A DNA stretch of 64,000 nucleotides, taken from Herbaspirillum rubrisubalbicans (GTDB taxonomy: Bacteria; Pseudomonadota; Gammaproteobacteria; Burkholderiales; Burkholderiaceae_D). Location of the stretch: contig NZ_CP024996.1 in NCBI RefSeq assembly GCF_003719195.1, positions 2,480,001-2,544,000 of the forward strand, given 5' to 3'. Positions 20,120-29,315 of the stretch are shown here, piece by piece. Every line of letters begins with the position of its first letter. The stretch's first letter is position 1. The translations under genes and the position numbers were made by a program. A model generated the notes under the pieces. That model ran no database searches. It was given only the letters and a program-made list of their open reading frames with translations, and was not told the DNA's origin.

Positions 20120-20139
20120 CGGGCAATTCTCGTTGCCCG
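20120..20139 (+). terminator. Possible weak terminator after livF
   Basis: A seven-pair stem CGGGCAA / TTGCCCG with a six-base loop, eleven bases after the livF stop. No T run follows, so it may be only an mRNA 3' stabiliser. Confidence 0.3.
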
Positions 20140-20200
20140 GCGATGGCTGGCCCGGCAGGCGCGTTTCACAATCGCGTCTTTACCCGCCTGCGAGACCCTC

Positions 20201-20482
20201 ATGCTGATCTGGCCCCTGCTGATTTCCTTTGCCCTGCTTGCGGTCTATGCCGCCGACCGCGCCTGGCTGCGCCATGTCAATCGCACCGACCTGCCTTTGC
20301 ACGACCCGCATGGCTACCTGGAGATCACCGAACGCATGACCGAGCTGTGCCACGGCGACCGCGCCCGCGTCGATGCGCTGGTGGCACGTCAGCGGCGGCG
20401 CTTTCCGCAGGCCACGCAGGCGGAGGTGGTGCGGCTGGCCATGCGGGAATTGCTGGAGCCGCAATCGTCAGCGCATCCCTGA
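20201..20482 (+). CDS. Small hypothetical protein with an N-terminal membrane segment
   Basis: 93 residues. The first 18 residues (MLIWPLLISFALLAVYAA) form one hydrophobic helix, then the chain is charged and probably helical and cytosolic, ending in an Arg/Glu-rich part. I do not recognise the family. It follows livF by 92 bases on the same strand and has codon use like its neighbours. It could be a small membrane-anchored adaptor. Confidence 0.6.
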   Translation: MLIWPLLISFALLAVYAADRAWLRHVNRTDLPLHDPHGYLEITERMTELCHGDRARVDALVARQRRRFPQATQAEVVRLAMRELLEPQSSAHP

Positions 20483-20875
20483 ATACGAAAGTTGTTTCAT
20501 GTAGAAGGATGTTGGGTGGAGATGGGAGAAAATTGTGATCGATATGGGAAGTTACTTCTCTCTGATCTTATTGATCGATCAAGGTCGCAATTGGGATGAA
20601 CAGTATCTCACCCTCGCTTTTCTGCAATTCAATGGCCACCGGGAAGTGATATGGTCGAGCCAATTCATGGGCACTTGTGAACCAGCAGTGATGGCCTCGT
20701 TAATTTCGCGTATGCCAGAGCGAATCAGCCAAGGCGGCAGCCTGTGGTTGCGCCATAGCTGTTGAGCACAACTGGTTAATGGTGACTGGTGACGCTGACC
20801 TGAGAGATCAGTGACGACATGGCCCATGTAGTCTCAATACCTTTGTAGAACCGACAACATGGAGCATCACCGAGC
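20483..20875. other. Lower-GC intergenic stretch before the methyltransferase
   Basis: About 390 bases, visibly richer in A/T than the flanks. Short reading frames exist on both strands (for example 20535-20765 + and 20579-20827 -) but none looks like a protein. It marks the left edge of the glycosyltransferase patch and may be decayed coding DNA. Confidence 0.5.
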
Positions 20876-22090
20876 ATGAATAACCAGCATGAATGCAATC
20901 TGTGCGGCGGCACCGAGCTTACCGAATTGATCAACTTCGGAGAGTTTCCGGTCGCCAAACACTATTTGACCAAGCCGGATGAGGAGCGTCCTGTCTGGCC
21001 TGTCAAGTTGCACTTTTGCGAACACTGCGGCCTCACCCAATTGGTCGATGCATGTCCGCCTGACGTCATCTATGCCAATTACGTCACCATCAGCGCATGG
21101 AAATTCCAGCCGCATCTGTTGCCGCAGATCGAACTGATCAAGACCCTGGATGGTATGGAGTCCGGATCAGGCATTATTGAAATCGGTTGCAATGACGGTG
21201 GTTTTTTGGAGCAGCTCAAGCTCCAGGGGTTCACCAATGCGGTAGGTGTTGAGCCAGCACAGGATGCCTACGACCTGGCCATTGCCAAAGGGGTGGACGT
21301 CATACGCGACTTCCTCACCCCGGACCTGGCAAGGAAGATCGTTGCCCAGCGTGGTCAGTTCAATTTGTTCGTCTCACGCCAGAACCTTGAACACATGAGC
21401 GATCTGCGCGGCGTGGCAGCTTGCATTGAAACCCTGGTGCAAGACGGTGGATATGTGCTCATCGAAGTTCCCAACTTCGAATGCAATTTGCGCACACACG
21501 ACTATGGACTGTGGGAGGAACACGTCAATTACTTCACGCGGGATACCTTGCGTGAGTTCCTCGCGCGGGCCAATGTCGAAATCGTGCATAGTGAGGTCTT
21601 TGTCTTCAGCGGCGAGGGCATTTTCGTCCTGGCGCGCAAGAAGGGGCAGGTTCCTTCCGACCTCAGCTATGTCTCTTCCCTGCGCGAGCAGAATCTGGAC
21701 TATGCCGCGCAGTGGCAGCCCTTCATCCGGGATATCAACCAGGAGCTGGCGCAGTTCAAGCGTCAGGGTAAGAAGATCGCCGTCTACGGCGCCGGCTCGC
21801 GCGGTTTTTGCCTGCTCAACTTCACCCGTATGACCGGCAATATTGATTTCATCGTTGACGATCAGCCGGAAAAGCAGAATACCTGGATGCCTGGTACTGG
21901 CCTGCCCATCGTTGGCAGCGATGCCTTATATGAGCAAGGGGTCGACATCTGCCTGCTCGGTGTGAATACGGAGAACGAGGACAAGGTCTTGAAGCGGCAC
22001 GAGAAATGGATCGCGGGCGGCGGACAATTCTGGTCCATCTTTCCACCCAGCGCTCGGATGCTGCCGGCGTGGCAGAAATACATAGCCTGA
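20876..22090 (+). CDS. SAM-dependent C-methyltransferase (zinc-binding N-domain, Methyltransf_13/14 type)
   Basis: 404 residues in three parts: an N-terminal zinc domain with CNLCGG and CEHCGL (residues 7-55), a Rossmann methyltransferase core with motif I IIEIGCNDGGFLEQL near residue 100, and a C-terminal Methyltransf_14 domain with AVYGAGSRGFCLLN near residue 302. This architecture is that of sugar C-methyltransferases acting on dTDP-keto-sugars (TylC3-like). With two glycosyltransferases next door it probably modifies a surface glycan sugar, though no sugar-nucleotide enzymes are in the window. Confidence 0.88.
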   Translation: MNNQHECNLCGGTELTELINFGEFPVAKHYLTKPDEERPVWPVKLHFCEHCGLTQLVDACPPDVIYANYVTISAWKFQPHLLPQIELIKTLDGMESGSGIIEIGCNDGGFLEQLKLQGFTNAVGVEPAQDAYDLAIAKGVDVIRDFLTPDLARKIVAQRGQFNLFVSRQNLEHMSDLRGVAACIETLVQDGGYVLIEVPNFECNLRTHDYGLWEEHVNYFTRDTLREFLARANVEIVHSEVFVFSGEGIFVLARKKGQVPSDLSYVSSLREQNLDYAAQWQPFIRDINQELAQFKRQGKKIAVYGAGSRGFCLLNFTRMTGNIDFIVDDQPEKQNTWMPGTGLPIVGSDALYEQGVDICLLGVNTENEDKVLKRHEKWIAGGGQFWSIFPPSARMLPAWQKYIA

Positions 22091-22226
22091 TTGGGTGCGG
22101 TGCGCTGGCAAGGGGGACAGGTCGGACGCCTCCCCCCTCAGCATTGCCTCATCTGCGGCTTCCAGAAAGCCATCTATGGCTCGGCGTCGGGCTTTTATCA
22201 GAAATGCGTTCTAACGATAGGACAAC

Positions 22227-23153
22227 ATGTTAACCCTTCTCATTCCTACCAAGAATCACGGCATCTATCTGGAACATCTCCTTGCCAACGTCGTTTTTGG
22301 TCCGGGATCGCCGGTCACCAATCTGCTGATTTTCAATGACGGTTCCACGGACAATACCGCCGAGATCCTGAGCAAGTACGCCAACGACAAGCGGGTGCGG
22401 ATCATGGGCGGCACATCGAGCATCGGCGTCATGCTGGCCTACCAGCAGATGTATCCCTTGATCGAGACGCCGTACATGACGACCATCGCCACCGATGATC
22501 TCTTCTACCCTGATGCCATGGCCCGTCTGCTAGACGCGACCGTGCGTAATGATGCTTGCATGGGGTTTGGCAAATACCAGATTCTGGAGGACGGAAACCT
22601 GTCCGACCTGCAGCATCCGGGCTGGCATGGCAGAAACTTCAAGCGGAGTTGTGATTTTGAAGCCTTGATGAGCTACGACCATTATGTGTTTTTGGGCATC
22701 TACAAGACGGACGCCTTGCCACAGTATGGTCTGACCAGATTTCCCTATGACCTGTCATTGAACCGGCTGGCAGCTGCCGACGGCTTGGGCGAATTCCGGG
22801 CGCAGGACTGGAGTCTGGCGCTTGACATGGCCATTGCACATCCCGACCGGATCTGTTTTGTGGACGAGTATTGCGGGGTTTTCCGCAAGGTCGCCAATCA
22901 GCTTTCTTCGGATGCCATCTATGTGCACACTGGTCGAGCCGTCTATGAAATGGCACTGCTGATCTTACGCCACTTGAGCAATTACGAACTGCGGCAGAGG
23001 ATCAAGAGCGAGCCGCATTTCCATGTGTCGGTCAAGAACCTGTTCTACGCCAAATTCGGTGCTGTCACCGAAGAGGCAAAGAATTCTCACAACTTCCAGC
23101 AAATCTACAAGCCGATCATCCTGGCGGCCGACACCATCCTCAATAACATGTGA
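22227..23153 (+). CDS. Family 2 glycosyltransferase
   Basis: 308 residues. GT-A fold N-terminus TLLIPTKNHGIYLEHLL, the nucleotide-binding IFNDGSTDNTAEIL and the metal-binding DxD-like ATDDLFYPD near residue 90. No membrane segment. Acceptor and donor cannot be told. It follows the methyltransferase by 136 bases, with AGGA upstream of the ATG, and probably belongs to the same surface-polysaccharide function. Confidence 0.88.
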   Translation: MLTLLIPTKNHGIYLEHLLANVVFGPGSPVTNLLIFNDGSTDNTAEILSKYANDKRVRIMGGTSSIGVMLAYQQMYPLIETPYMTTIATDDLFYPDAMARLLDATVRNDACMGFGKYQILEDGNLSDLQHPGWHGRNFKRSCDFEALMSYDHYVFLGIYKTDALPQYGLTRFPYDLSLNRLAAADGLGEFRAQDWSLALDMAIAHPDRICFVDEYCGVFRKVANQLSSDAIYVHTGRAVYEMALLILRHLSNYELRQRIKSEPHFHVSVKNLFYAKFGAVTEEAKNSHNFQQIYKPIILAADTILNNM

Positions 23154-23170
23154 TCAAAAGAGCGTGCGGT

Positions 23171-23198
23171 AGCCGTGTTCATCAACATGAGCACGGCT
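23171..23198. terminator. Hairpin between convergent glycosyltransferase genes
   Basis: A twelve-pair stem (23171-23182 with 23187-23198, one wobble) and a CAAC loop lie midway between the two convergent stops. There is no T run on either side, so termination would be weak. Confidence 0.4.
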
Positions 23199-23221
23199 GT
23201 TGCCGCTGCCTGACGCTGTCT

Positions 23222-24013
23222 TTACAGCATGGCCGGCGGCAGATCCAGCCCTAGGGTTCTGAGCATTTCCTTGCGACGCAGGCGCAGCTCGTCGTCAGCC
23301 GCTGGCCATTTGCGGTAGATCGACAGGAAGTCCAGGGCGATCGAGCCATTGGATTTGGCGTCGTTGTTGCGGCTCTGGCCTTCATTGATATGTACGACGG
23401 GCCCGGAGATGCCGAGGAAATTGAATTCATATTTCAGCACCAGCGAAATCAGGTAATCCCAGTCCTCGTGGCTTTGCAGCGTGGCATCCACCAGATGGCG
23501 TTTGGCAATGGATGAAGAGAGGATGATGGCGTTGTTGGGAATGAAATTGCTGACCAGCAGGGTGCGGATGTCAGTGGCGCCCGTATCGACTTCGGTACTG
23601 GAGAGCACATGCGTGCCCTCGGGGGTGCGCACTTCCTTCAACTGGGTATATGACACGTAGTTGACTGCATCGCTGAGGAAACGGTTGCATTGGACGATAG
23701 CTTGCAGGAAATCAGGTCGATAGCTGTCGTCATCGTCCAGGAACAGGATGAAGCGGCCACGCGCCAATTGCACGCCAGCGTTGCGTGACTCGGCAGGGCC
23801 CTTGGCACCGGGCAGACAGAGAAAGACATCTTTTTCGCGCAACAGACGGCTGGCGACTTCCTTGGTCGGAATACTGCCTTCATCGGCGACCAGGACAATC
23901 TCGTAATCGACAAAACTCTGTGCCAGCAGCGAGCGCAGCGCGCGCTCCAGAATAGCCGGGCGACGGTGGGTGGTGACGATGATGGAAAACAGGGGCGCGA
24001 TGGTCATGGTCAT
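23222..24013 (-). CDS. Family 2 glycosyltransferase
   Basis: 263 residues. GT-A start PLFSIIVTTHRRPAILERAL, substrate region ESRNAGVQLARG, then the metal site FLDDDDSYRPD near residue 92 and a catalytic-base candidate in SHEDWDYL near residue 175. Transcribed toward the other glycosyltransferase. The 5' side opens into a long non-coding stretch that should carry its promoter. Like its neighbour it is AT-richer than the surrounding genes. Confidence 0.88.
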   Translation of the reverse strand: MTMTIAPLFSIIVTTHRRPAILERALRSLLAQSFVDYEIVLVADEGSIPTKEVASRLLREKDVFLCLPGAKGPAESRNAGVQLARGRFILFLDDDDSYRPDFLQAIVQCNRFLSDAVNYVSYTQLKEVRTPEGTHVLSSTEVDTGATDIRTLLVSNFIPNNAIILSSSIAKRHLVDATLQSHEDWDYLISLVLKYEFNFLGISGPVVHINEGQSRNNDAKSNGSIALDFLSIYRKWPAADDELRLRRKEMLRTLGLDLPPAML

Positions 24014-24461
24014 AGGTAGGTAATAGGCGATGGATGTCAGGACGCTTGGGCCGGTCGGCGTGAATCAGATGGGGAAAACGTACACCGATGATGTGAGCGC
24101 ATGACTAAGCATTCGGCCTTGAAGAAGCTTGTCAAGCAAACCGTGCCTTTTGCCGACGATGCTCACCTGATGGACAAAGAGGAAGTGCAGGGTGACGATG
24201 GACATCGGCCCGGAGGGCAGACGGTGCAGCAAGATGGGATCCCCGGTGTAGACTTTTATGAGGGACACTATAGCGCCCAAAGTGAGCACTGTAAACTTGA
24301 TGTCGGGAGCATCGTCTGGTTTGGCAGTCCAGTCGCATATGGCAGAAAGGGGCGCTGCAGCGCCCGCGCAGGCAAGGCAAAGCCAAGATAAGCAGGTCGC
24401 TTCCTGCTGGCCTTGTCTGCGCGGCCGAACTGAATGATCACGCCATGTGGCGATGAGCGGA
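24014..24461. other. Intergenic region right of the glycosyltransferase patch
   Basis: 448 bases. A 74-codon frame on the - strand (24065-24289, GTG start) has a hydrophobic beginning but no recognisable family, and the overlapping + frame is no better; I call neither. The region separates two leftward genes and should hold the glycosyltransferase promoter. Confidence 0.45.
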
Positions 24462-25769
24462 TTACTTGTTGACCAGCCGAGCCGGCAGGGTCAGCGTGAG
24501 CAAGCCGCCGATCACCAGCGAGGCCGCCAGCACGTACATGCCGGCATTGGTGCTCTGGGTGGTGTCCTTCAACCAGCCCACCAGGAACGGGCTGACGAAG
24601 CCGGCCAGGTTGCCCAGCGAATTGATCAGCGCGATGCCGGCCGCGGCGGCGGTGCCCGACAGGAAGGCGGTCGGCAGGCTCCAGAACAGGGGCAGGGTGG
24701 TCATGATGCCGACGCTGGCCAGGGTCAGCGAGGCCATGGCCAGCGCGGTGTTGTGACCGTACAGGGTGGATAGCAACAGGCCGATGCAACCGATGAAGGC
24801 TGGAATGGCGACGTGCCAGCGACGTTCGCGGCGGGCGTCGGCGCTGCGCCCGATCAAGACCATGGCGGCGGCGGCAAAGGCGTAGGGGATCGCCGTCAAC
24901 AGACCCACGTTGAGCGGATCGCTTACGCCCGTAGCCTTGATGATGGTGGGCAGCCAGAAGCTCACGCCATACAGGCCCATGACGAAGCAGAAATAGATCA
25001 GCGCCCCCAGCCAGACCCGGCCATTGGCGAACATGGCGCCCAGCGACAGGTGTTCCTTCTGGCTTTCTTCGTGGCTGATGTTGGCTTCCAGCAGGCGTTT
25101 TTCGTCTTCGCTCAACCAGTCGGCGTCACGGATGCGATCCTTCATATAGAGGATCACCAGCACGCCCAGGACCAGCGATGGAATGGCTTCCAGGATGAAC
25201 ATCCACTGCCAGCCGGTATGACCCCACACCCCCGGCATGGCGTGCATGATCCAGCCCGAGAATGGGCCGCCGATCACGCCCGAGAGCGCGATGCCGGTCA
25301 TGAACAGCGCCGTGATCTTGCCGCGCCGGGCGGCCGGGTACCAGTAGGTGAGATAGAGGATCACGCCCGGGAAGAAGCCGGCCTCGGCCACCCCCAGCAG
25401 GAAACGCATGATGTAGAACATTTCCGGTGTGGTGACGTAGGCCATGGCGCCGGAGATGATGCCCCAGGTGATCATGATGCGGGCGATCCACAGGCGCGCC
25501 CCCACCTTGTGCAGGATCATGTTGCTGGGCACCTCGAAGACGAAGTAGCCCAGGAAGAAGATGCCCGCGCCCAGGCCGTAGACGGTGTCGCTGAATTTGA
25601 GATCCTGCAGCATCTGCAGTTTGGCGAAGCCGACGTTGACCCGGTCCAGGTAGGAGGCCACGTAGCACAGGAACAGCAGTGGCAACAGACGCCAGGTCAC
25701 CTTGCTGTAGGTGGCGTCTTCAAAGGATGCGCGCGCGCTGTCGGCGGCTGCGCCTGCTTGGTAGGTCAT
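24462..25769 (-). CDS. MFS transporter, anion:cation symporter (ACS) family
   Basis: A 435-residue, twelve-helix importer. Family marks: YLDRVNVGFAKLQM in helix 1, GYFVFEVPSN in helix 2, FLLGVAEAGFFPGVILYLTYW in helices 4-5. (Last motif split: FLLGVAEAGFFPGV and ILYLTYWYP.) Relatives import tartrate, phthalate, galactonate and other carboxylates with protons. Start at 25769 preferred over an upstream Met because it fits the normal cytosolic N-terminus. It follows the aldehyde dehydrogenase and SDR genes on the same strand and has its own strong promoter, so it likely brings in their substrate. Confidence 0.9.
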   Translation of the reverse strand: MTYQAGAAADSARASFEDATYSKVTWRLLPLLFLCYVASYLDRVNVGFAKLQMLQDLKFSDTVYGLGAGIFFLGYFVFEVPSNMILHKVGARLWIARIMITWGIISGAMAYVTTPEMFYIMRFLLGVAEAGFFPGVILYLTYWYPAARRGKITALFMTGIALSGVIGGPFSGWIMHAMPGVWGHTGWQWMFILEAIPSLVLGVLVILYMKDRIRDADWLSEDEKRLLEANISHEESQKEHLSLGAMFANGRVWLGALIYFCFVMGLYGVSFWLPTIIKATGVSDPLNVGLLTAIPYAFAAAAMVLIGRSADARRERRWHVAIPAFIGCIGLLLSTLYGHNTALAMASLTLASVGIMTTLPLFWSLPTAFLSGTAAAAGIALINSLGNLAGFVSPFLVGWLKDTTQSTNAGMYVLAASLVIGGLLTLTLPARLVNK

Positions 25770-25845
25770 GTCTCGCTCCAGATGTTGTTTGACGTGTCGT
25801 TGTTGTACGTCGCCGGTTCTTTGTGACCGCTTGACGGTGCCACGC

Positions 25846-25890
25846 ATTGTAGTGGCGGTGAGGACATTGTCAAATCAATATCCTCACCGC
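25846..25890 (-). promoter_or_regulatory. Promoter of the MFS gene inside an operator-like inverted repeat
   Basis: On the - strand TTGACA (25868-25873), a 16-base spacer and TACAAT (25846-25851) form a strong sigma-70 promoter. The -35 lies in the centre of a perfect ten-base inverted repeat, GCGGTGAGGA at 25855-25864 and TCCTCACCGC at 25881-25890, which itself encloses ATTG-N6-CAAT. A repressor bound here would block RNA polymerase; the divergent FadR-type regulator is the obvious candidate. Confidence 0.65.
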
Positions 25891-25917
25891 TTACATGAAG
25901 ATTTTTACATCGCAAGC

Positions 25918-26676
25918 TTACACGCAGCGCCCGCCATCGACCTCGATGCACACGCCGGTGACGAACTGGGCTTCATCCGAACCCAGGTAGAGGCAGGCAT
26001 TGGCGATGTCTTCGGGGGTGGAGAAGCGGCCCATGGGGATGGTGGCGACGAATTTCTTGCGGTTTTCGGGGGTGTCGGGCACACCCATGAATTCGGCCAA
26101 GAGGCCGGTGGCCGAGATGACCGGGTTGACGCAATTTACGCGGATCTTGTCCGGGCCCAGTTCGGCGGCCATCGACTTGCTGGTGGTGATGACCGCGCCC
26201 TTGCTGCCGTTGTACCAGGTCAGGCCCGGACGTGGGCGGATGCCGGCGGTGGAAGCGATATTGACGAAGGTGCCGCCGCCGACCTGGCGGAAGTAGGGCA
26301 CGAAGGTCTTGGCCGAGAGGAAGATACTCTTCACGTTGACCGCATAGACGCGGTCGAATTCTTCTTCTTCCACTTCCAGCATGGGGCGGTTGCGGTGGGT
26401 GGTGCCGGCATTGTTGACCACGATGTCGAGCTTGCCAAAGTGTTCCAGGGCGGTGGCCAGCAACTGATCCATGTCGGCGCGCTTGGAGACGTCCGCCTTG
26501 GCAAAGACGGCCTTGCCGCCAGCGGCCTGGATTTCCTCGACCACCCGCAAGCCACCGGTCTGGCCGATATCGGCCACCACCACGGCCGCGCCTTCACGGG
26601 CATAGGCCTTGGCGATGCCTTCTCCGAAACCCGAACCGCCACCGGTGACGATGGCTACCTTGTCTTGCAAACGCAT
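25918..26676 (-). CDS. Short-chain dehydrogenase/reductase (SDR)
   Basis: 252-residue classical SDR using NAD(P). Cofactor site TGGGSGFGEGIA near residue 11, VNNAG near 89, catalytic Ser in NIASTAG, and YxxxK in WYNGSKGA near 155. The acidic residue in VVADIG after beta-2 suggests NAD preference. In context, with an aldehyde dehydrogenase and a carboxylate-type importer, it should oxidise an alcohol or hydroxy-acid intermediate; the exact substrate is unknown. Confidence 0.92.
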   Translation of the reverse strand: MRLQDKVAIVTGGGSGFGEGIAKAYAREGAAVVVADIGQTGGLRVVEEIQAAGGKAVFAKADVSKRADMDQLLATALEHFGKLDIVVNNAGTTHRNRPMLEVEEEEFDRVYAVNVKSIFLSAKTFVPYFRQVGGGTFVNIASTAGIRPRPGLTWYNGSKGAVITTSKSMAAELGPDKIRVNCVNPVISATGLLAEFMGVPDTPENRKKFVATIPMGRFSTPEDIANACLYLGSDEAQFVTGVCIEVDGGRCV

Positions 26677-26737
26677 GATGTGTCTCCTTGAAAATAATTT
26701 ACCTCATCGTTGAATCGACGTGATAACGATCTCGATC

Positions 26738-28171
26738 TCAACCGTGGCGGATGGCAATGGTCTTCAAGACCGTGAAGCCATAGAGCGCCTCGAAGCCTTT
26801 CTCGCGCCCGTGGCCGCTGGCCTTCACGCCGCCGAAGGGCAGTTCCACGCCGCCGCCGGCGCCGTAGTTGTTGATGAACACCTGGCCGCTGCGAATGGCC
26901 CGCGCCAGGCGCATCTGGCGGCCGCCATCGCGGGTCCAGACGCTGGCCACCAGGCCATAGTCGGTGCCGTTGGCCAGGGCAATGGCTTGGGCTTCATCCT
27001 CGAAGGGCATGGCCGCCAGCACCGGGCCGAACACTTCTTCCTGCGCCAGGCGATGGCGCGGCGGCACGTCGCGCAGCAGGGCCGGGGCCTGGTAGAAACC
27101 GTTGGCCGGCACGCCGGCTGCAATCTCGCCTTGCGCCACCAATGGGATGCCATCGCGCCGGGCTTCGGCGAGAAAGCCCGCCACGCGTTCCTGCTGGGTC
27201 TTGCGGATCAGCGGGCCGCAATCCAGGTCCATCTGTGACGAACCCACCTTGAGCTGCGAGAACAGCCCGGCCAGACGCTCCAGCACCTGCTCATAGGCGC
27301 CGCGCTGCACCAGCAAGCGGCTGCCGGCCGAACAGGTCTGGCCGGCGTTCTGCACGATGGCATTGACCACCACCGGCAGCATGGCCTCCATATCGGCATC
27401 CTCGAACACCACCTGGGGCGACTTGCCGCCCAGCTCCAGCGTGACCGGCGTGTGATGCTCGGCCGCGCCGCGCACCACCAGCTTGCCCACGTTGGGCGAA
27501 CCGGTGAAGGACACGTGATCTACGTCGGGATGTTTGACCAGCAGGTCGCCGGCTTCATGGCCATAGCCGGTGACGATATTGAGGGCCCCCGCCGGGAAGC
27601 CGACCTCGGCTGCCAGTTCGGCTACCCGCAGGATGGACAGGCAGGCATCCTCGGCCGGCTTGACCACGCAGGTATTGCCGGCGGCCAGCGCGCCGCCCAC
27701 GCAGCGCCCGAAGATCTGCATCGGGTAGTTCCAGGGCACGATGTGGGCGGTCACACCATGCGGTTCGCGCAGGGTCAGCACCGTATAGCCTGCCTGGTAG
27801 GGGATGGTGTGGCCATGCAGCTTGTCGGCGGCGCCGGCATAGAACTCGAAATAGCGCACGATCGCCGCCGCATCGGCCCGCGCCTGCTTCATCGGCTTGC
27901 CGCAGTCGCGGCCTTCCAGTTGGGCCAGTTCTTCCTGGTGATCCTGCAGCTTGTAGGCCAGCTTCATCAGCAGCCGGCTGCGCTCGGCCGCCGACAGCTT
28001 GCCCCAGGCACCTTCATAGGCCAGCCGCGCCGCTTGTACGGCGCGCTCGACATCGTCGGCATTGCCGCGGGCAATGGCGGCGAATACCTGGCCATCGGAA
28101 GGGTCGATCACAGGGATGCTTTGGCCGGAAGCCGGGGCGACCCAGCGGTTGTCGATGAAATGCTGTTTCAT
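26738..28171 (-). CDS. NAD(P)-dependent aldehyde dehydrogenase
   Basis: 477-residue ALDH of the betaine-aldehyde/DhaS-like group. Catalytic Cys in NAGQTCSAGSRLL near residue 282, general base Glu in LELGGKSPQ, cofactor site FTGSPNVGKLV, and C-terminal ELPFGGVKASGHGREKG. Start at 28171 gives the usual MKQHFIDNRW N-terminus; an upstream in-frame Met adds unrelated sequence. First gene of the leftward catabolic unit; its own promoter is seen upstream. Confidence 0.93.
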   Translation of the reverse strand: MKQHFIDNRWVAPASGQSIPVIDPSDGQVFAAIARGNADDVERAVQAARLAYEGAWGKLSAAERSRLLMKLAYKLQDHQEELAQLEGRDCGKPMKQARADAAAIVRYFEFYAGAADKLHGHTIPYQAGYTVLTLREPHGVTAHIVPWNYPMQIFGRCVGGALAAGNTCVVKPAEDACLSILRVAELAAEVGFPAGALNIVTGYGHEAGDLLVKHPDVDHVSFTGSPNVGKLVVRGAAEHHTPVTLELGGKSPQVVFEDADMEAMLPVVVNAIVQNAGQTCSAGSRLLVQRGAYEQVLERLAGLFSQLKVGSSQMDLDCGPLIRKTQQERVAGFLAEARRDGIPLVAQGEIAAGVPANGFYQAPALLRDVPPRHRLAQEEVFGPVLAAMPFEDEAQAIALANGTDYGLVASVWTRDGGRQMRLARAIRSGQVFINNYGAGGGVELPFGGVKASGHGREKGFEALYGFTVLKTIAIRHG

Positions 28172-28330
28172 GGTGGTACTGTCCTTGGGTGGTTGGCGCA
28201 ATGCCGGGCAAGATGCAACACGACGCAACAAGACGCAGCAGGGTAGCCACGGGCAAGCGCGCGGACGGCGTCTGCGGGCGGGCCGGGAAGGGGCGTGTCT
28301 CCTGGATCGTTGTGTTTTTTGTGGTGGCTC

Positions 28331-28364
28331 AATCTAAGCCAGTACGGCAAAGATGTCAAATTAA
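28331..28364 (-). promoter_or_regulatory. Promoter of the aldehyde dehydrogenase gene
   Basis: On the - strand TTGACA (28354-28359), a 17-base spacer and TAGATT (28331-28336). The -35 is preceded by AATT, giving AATTTGACA, nearly the same context as ATTTGACA at the MFS promoter. It lies in the 303-base divergent region shared with the GntR regulator; the rest of that region shows nothing else I can support. Confidence 0.6.
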
Positions 28365-28474
28365 GTTACTACTTTACTGACTACTTGCCCCGCGAGGCTG
28401 GCGGTAAGCCAGGCAAATCCGCTACCATGCGCAAGCAGTGCAACAAGTGCAATATGCACCCACACGGAGTCTCG

Positions 28475-29251
28475 ATGCCCCACACCAGCAAGCCGGCACG
28501 CCCCGGCGCTTCCAGCGACATTCTGAACCTGGCCGCCGCCGGCCTCGGTCCGGTACGGCCGGAGCGCTTTGCCGAGCGGGTTTATGAAACCCTGTTCCAT
28601 GCCATCGTCGAAGGCCGCATCGCAGTGGGCAGCAAGCTGCCCTCGGAAAACGACCTGGCCACGTTGTTCGAAGTCTCGCGCCCGGTGGTACGCCAGGCGT
28701 TGGACCGCTTGCGTGAGGATCAACTGGTGGAGTCGCTGCGCGGCTCCGGCACCTATGTGAAGGAAAAGGCCGGATTGGCACCAGCCAACCCCGAGGGCGA
28801 GCCGGAAACCCGCATCGGCCACATCATGAACGGGCTGGAGTTGCGCCTGGTGCTGGAGCCTGAATGCGCTTACATGGCGGCCCTGCGCCGCAACCGGCAC
28901 GACCTGGACCAGATGGCGCGCCTGCTGGAAGGCTTCGAAGAAGCCAATCGCGTGGGCGGCATCGCCCACCATTACGACTATGGCTTCCACGAAGCCATTG
29001 CCCTGGCCACCGGCAACCTGCGTTTTGTGCAGGTGATGAAGACGCTGGAATACGATGTCAGTCATGCCGTCAACATGCTACGCCACCTGATGCACATCCC
29101 GCCCTGGACGCGTTCGCAGGATGCGATGGATGAGCACCGCCAGATCTTCGACCTGATCCGCGTGCAAGATGCCGAGGGCGCCCGACGCGCCATGCGCGGG
29201 CATATCGAGAATGCACGCACGCGCATGTTCAATAGTCGTCCTGGCTTGTAA
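28475..29251 (+). CDS. GntR-family transcriptional regulator, FadR/FCD type
   Basis: 258 residues. Winged helix from about residue 30 to 100 (RVYETLFHAIVEGRIAVGSKL, then SENDLATLFEVSRPVVRQAL, SLRGSGTYV), followed by the helical FCD ligand domain with Asp/His metal ligands around ELRLVLEPE and HYDYGFHEAI. FCD proteins sense organic acids. Start at 28475 has GGAG five bases upstream; three earlier in-frame Met codons have weaker context. It is divergent from the aldehyde dehydrogenase operon and is its likely local repressor. Confidence 0.92.
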   Translation: MPHTSKPARPGASSDILNLAAAGLGPVRPERFAERVYETLFHAIVEGRIAVGSKLPSENDLATLFEVSRPVVRQALDRLREDQLVESLRGSGTYVKEKAGLAPANPEGEPETRIGHIMNGLELRLVLEPECAYMAALRRNRHDLDQMARLLEGFEEANRVGGIAHHYDYGFHEAIALATGNLRFVQVMKTLEYDVSHAVNMLRHLMHIPPWTRSQDAMDEHRQIFDLIRVQDAEGARRAMRGHIENARTRMFNSRPGL

Positions 29252-29258
29252 AATTATT

Positions 29259-29315
29259 TGACAACTGTAAGGGCGGCCCAAAGAGCAGGAATTCTCCCGT
29301 ATGGAATTACGCCAA
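29259..29315. repeat. Diverged duplicate of the LysR gene start (left copy)
   Basis: 29287-29315 matches 29751-29779 at 25 of 29 positions, including an exact ATGGAATTACGCCAA that is the start of the downstream LysR gene. A further TGACAACT at 29259 matches 29727, with a four-base difference in spacing. In this copy the frame stops after seven codons (MELRQWL). The two copies lie 464 bases apart in direct orientation. Confidence 0.8.

Noticed and set aside
20535..20765. A 76-codon + strand frame before the methyltransferase
   Set aside because: Competes with an equally long opposite frame and has no protein-like pattern.
24065..24289. A 74-codon - strand frame with GTG start upstream of a glycosyltransferase
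   Set aside because: Somewhat hydrophobic but no family, no good ribosome site; more likely promoter DNA.
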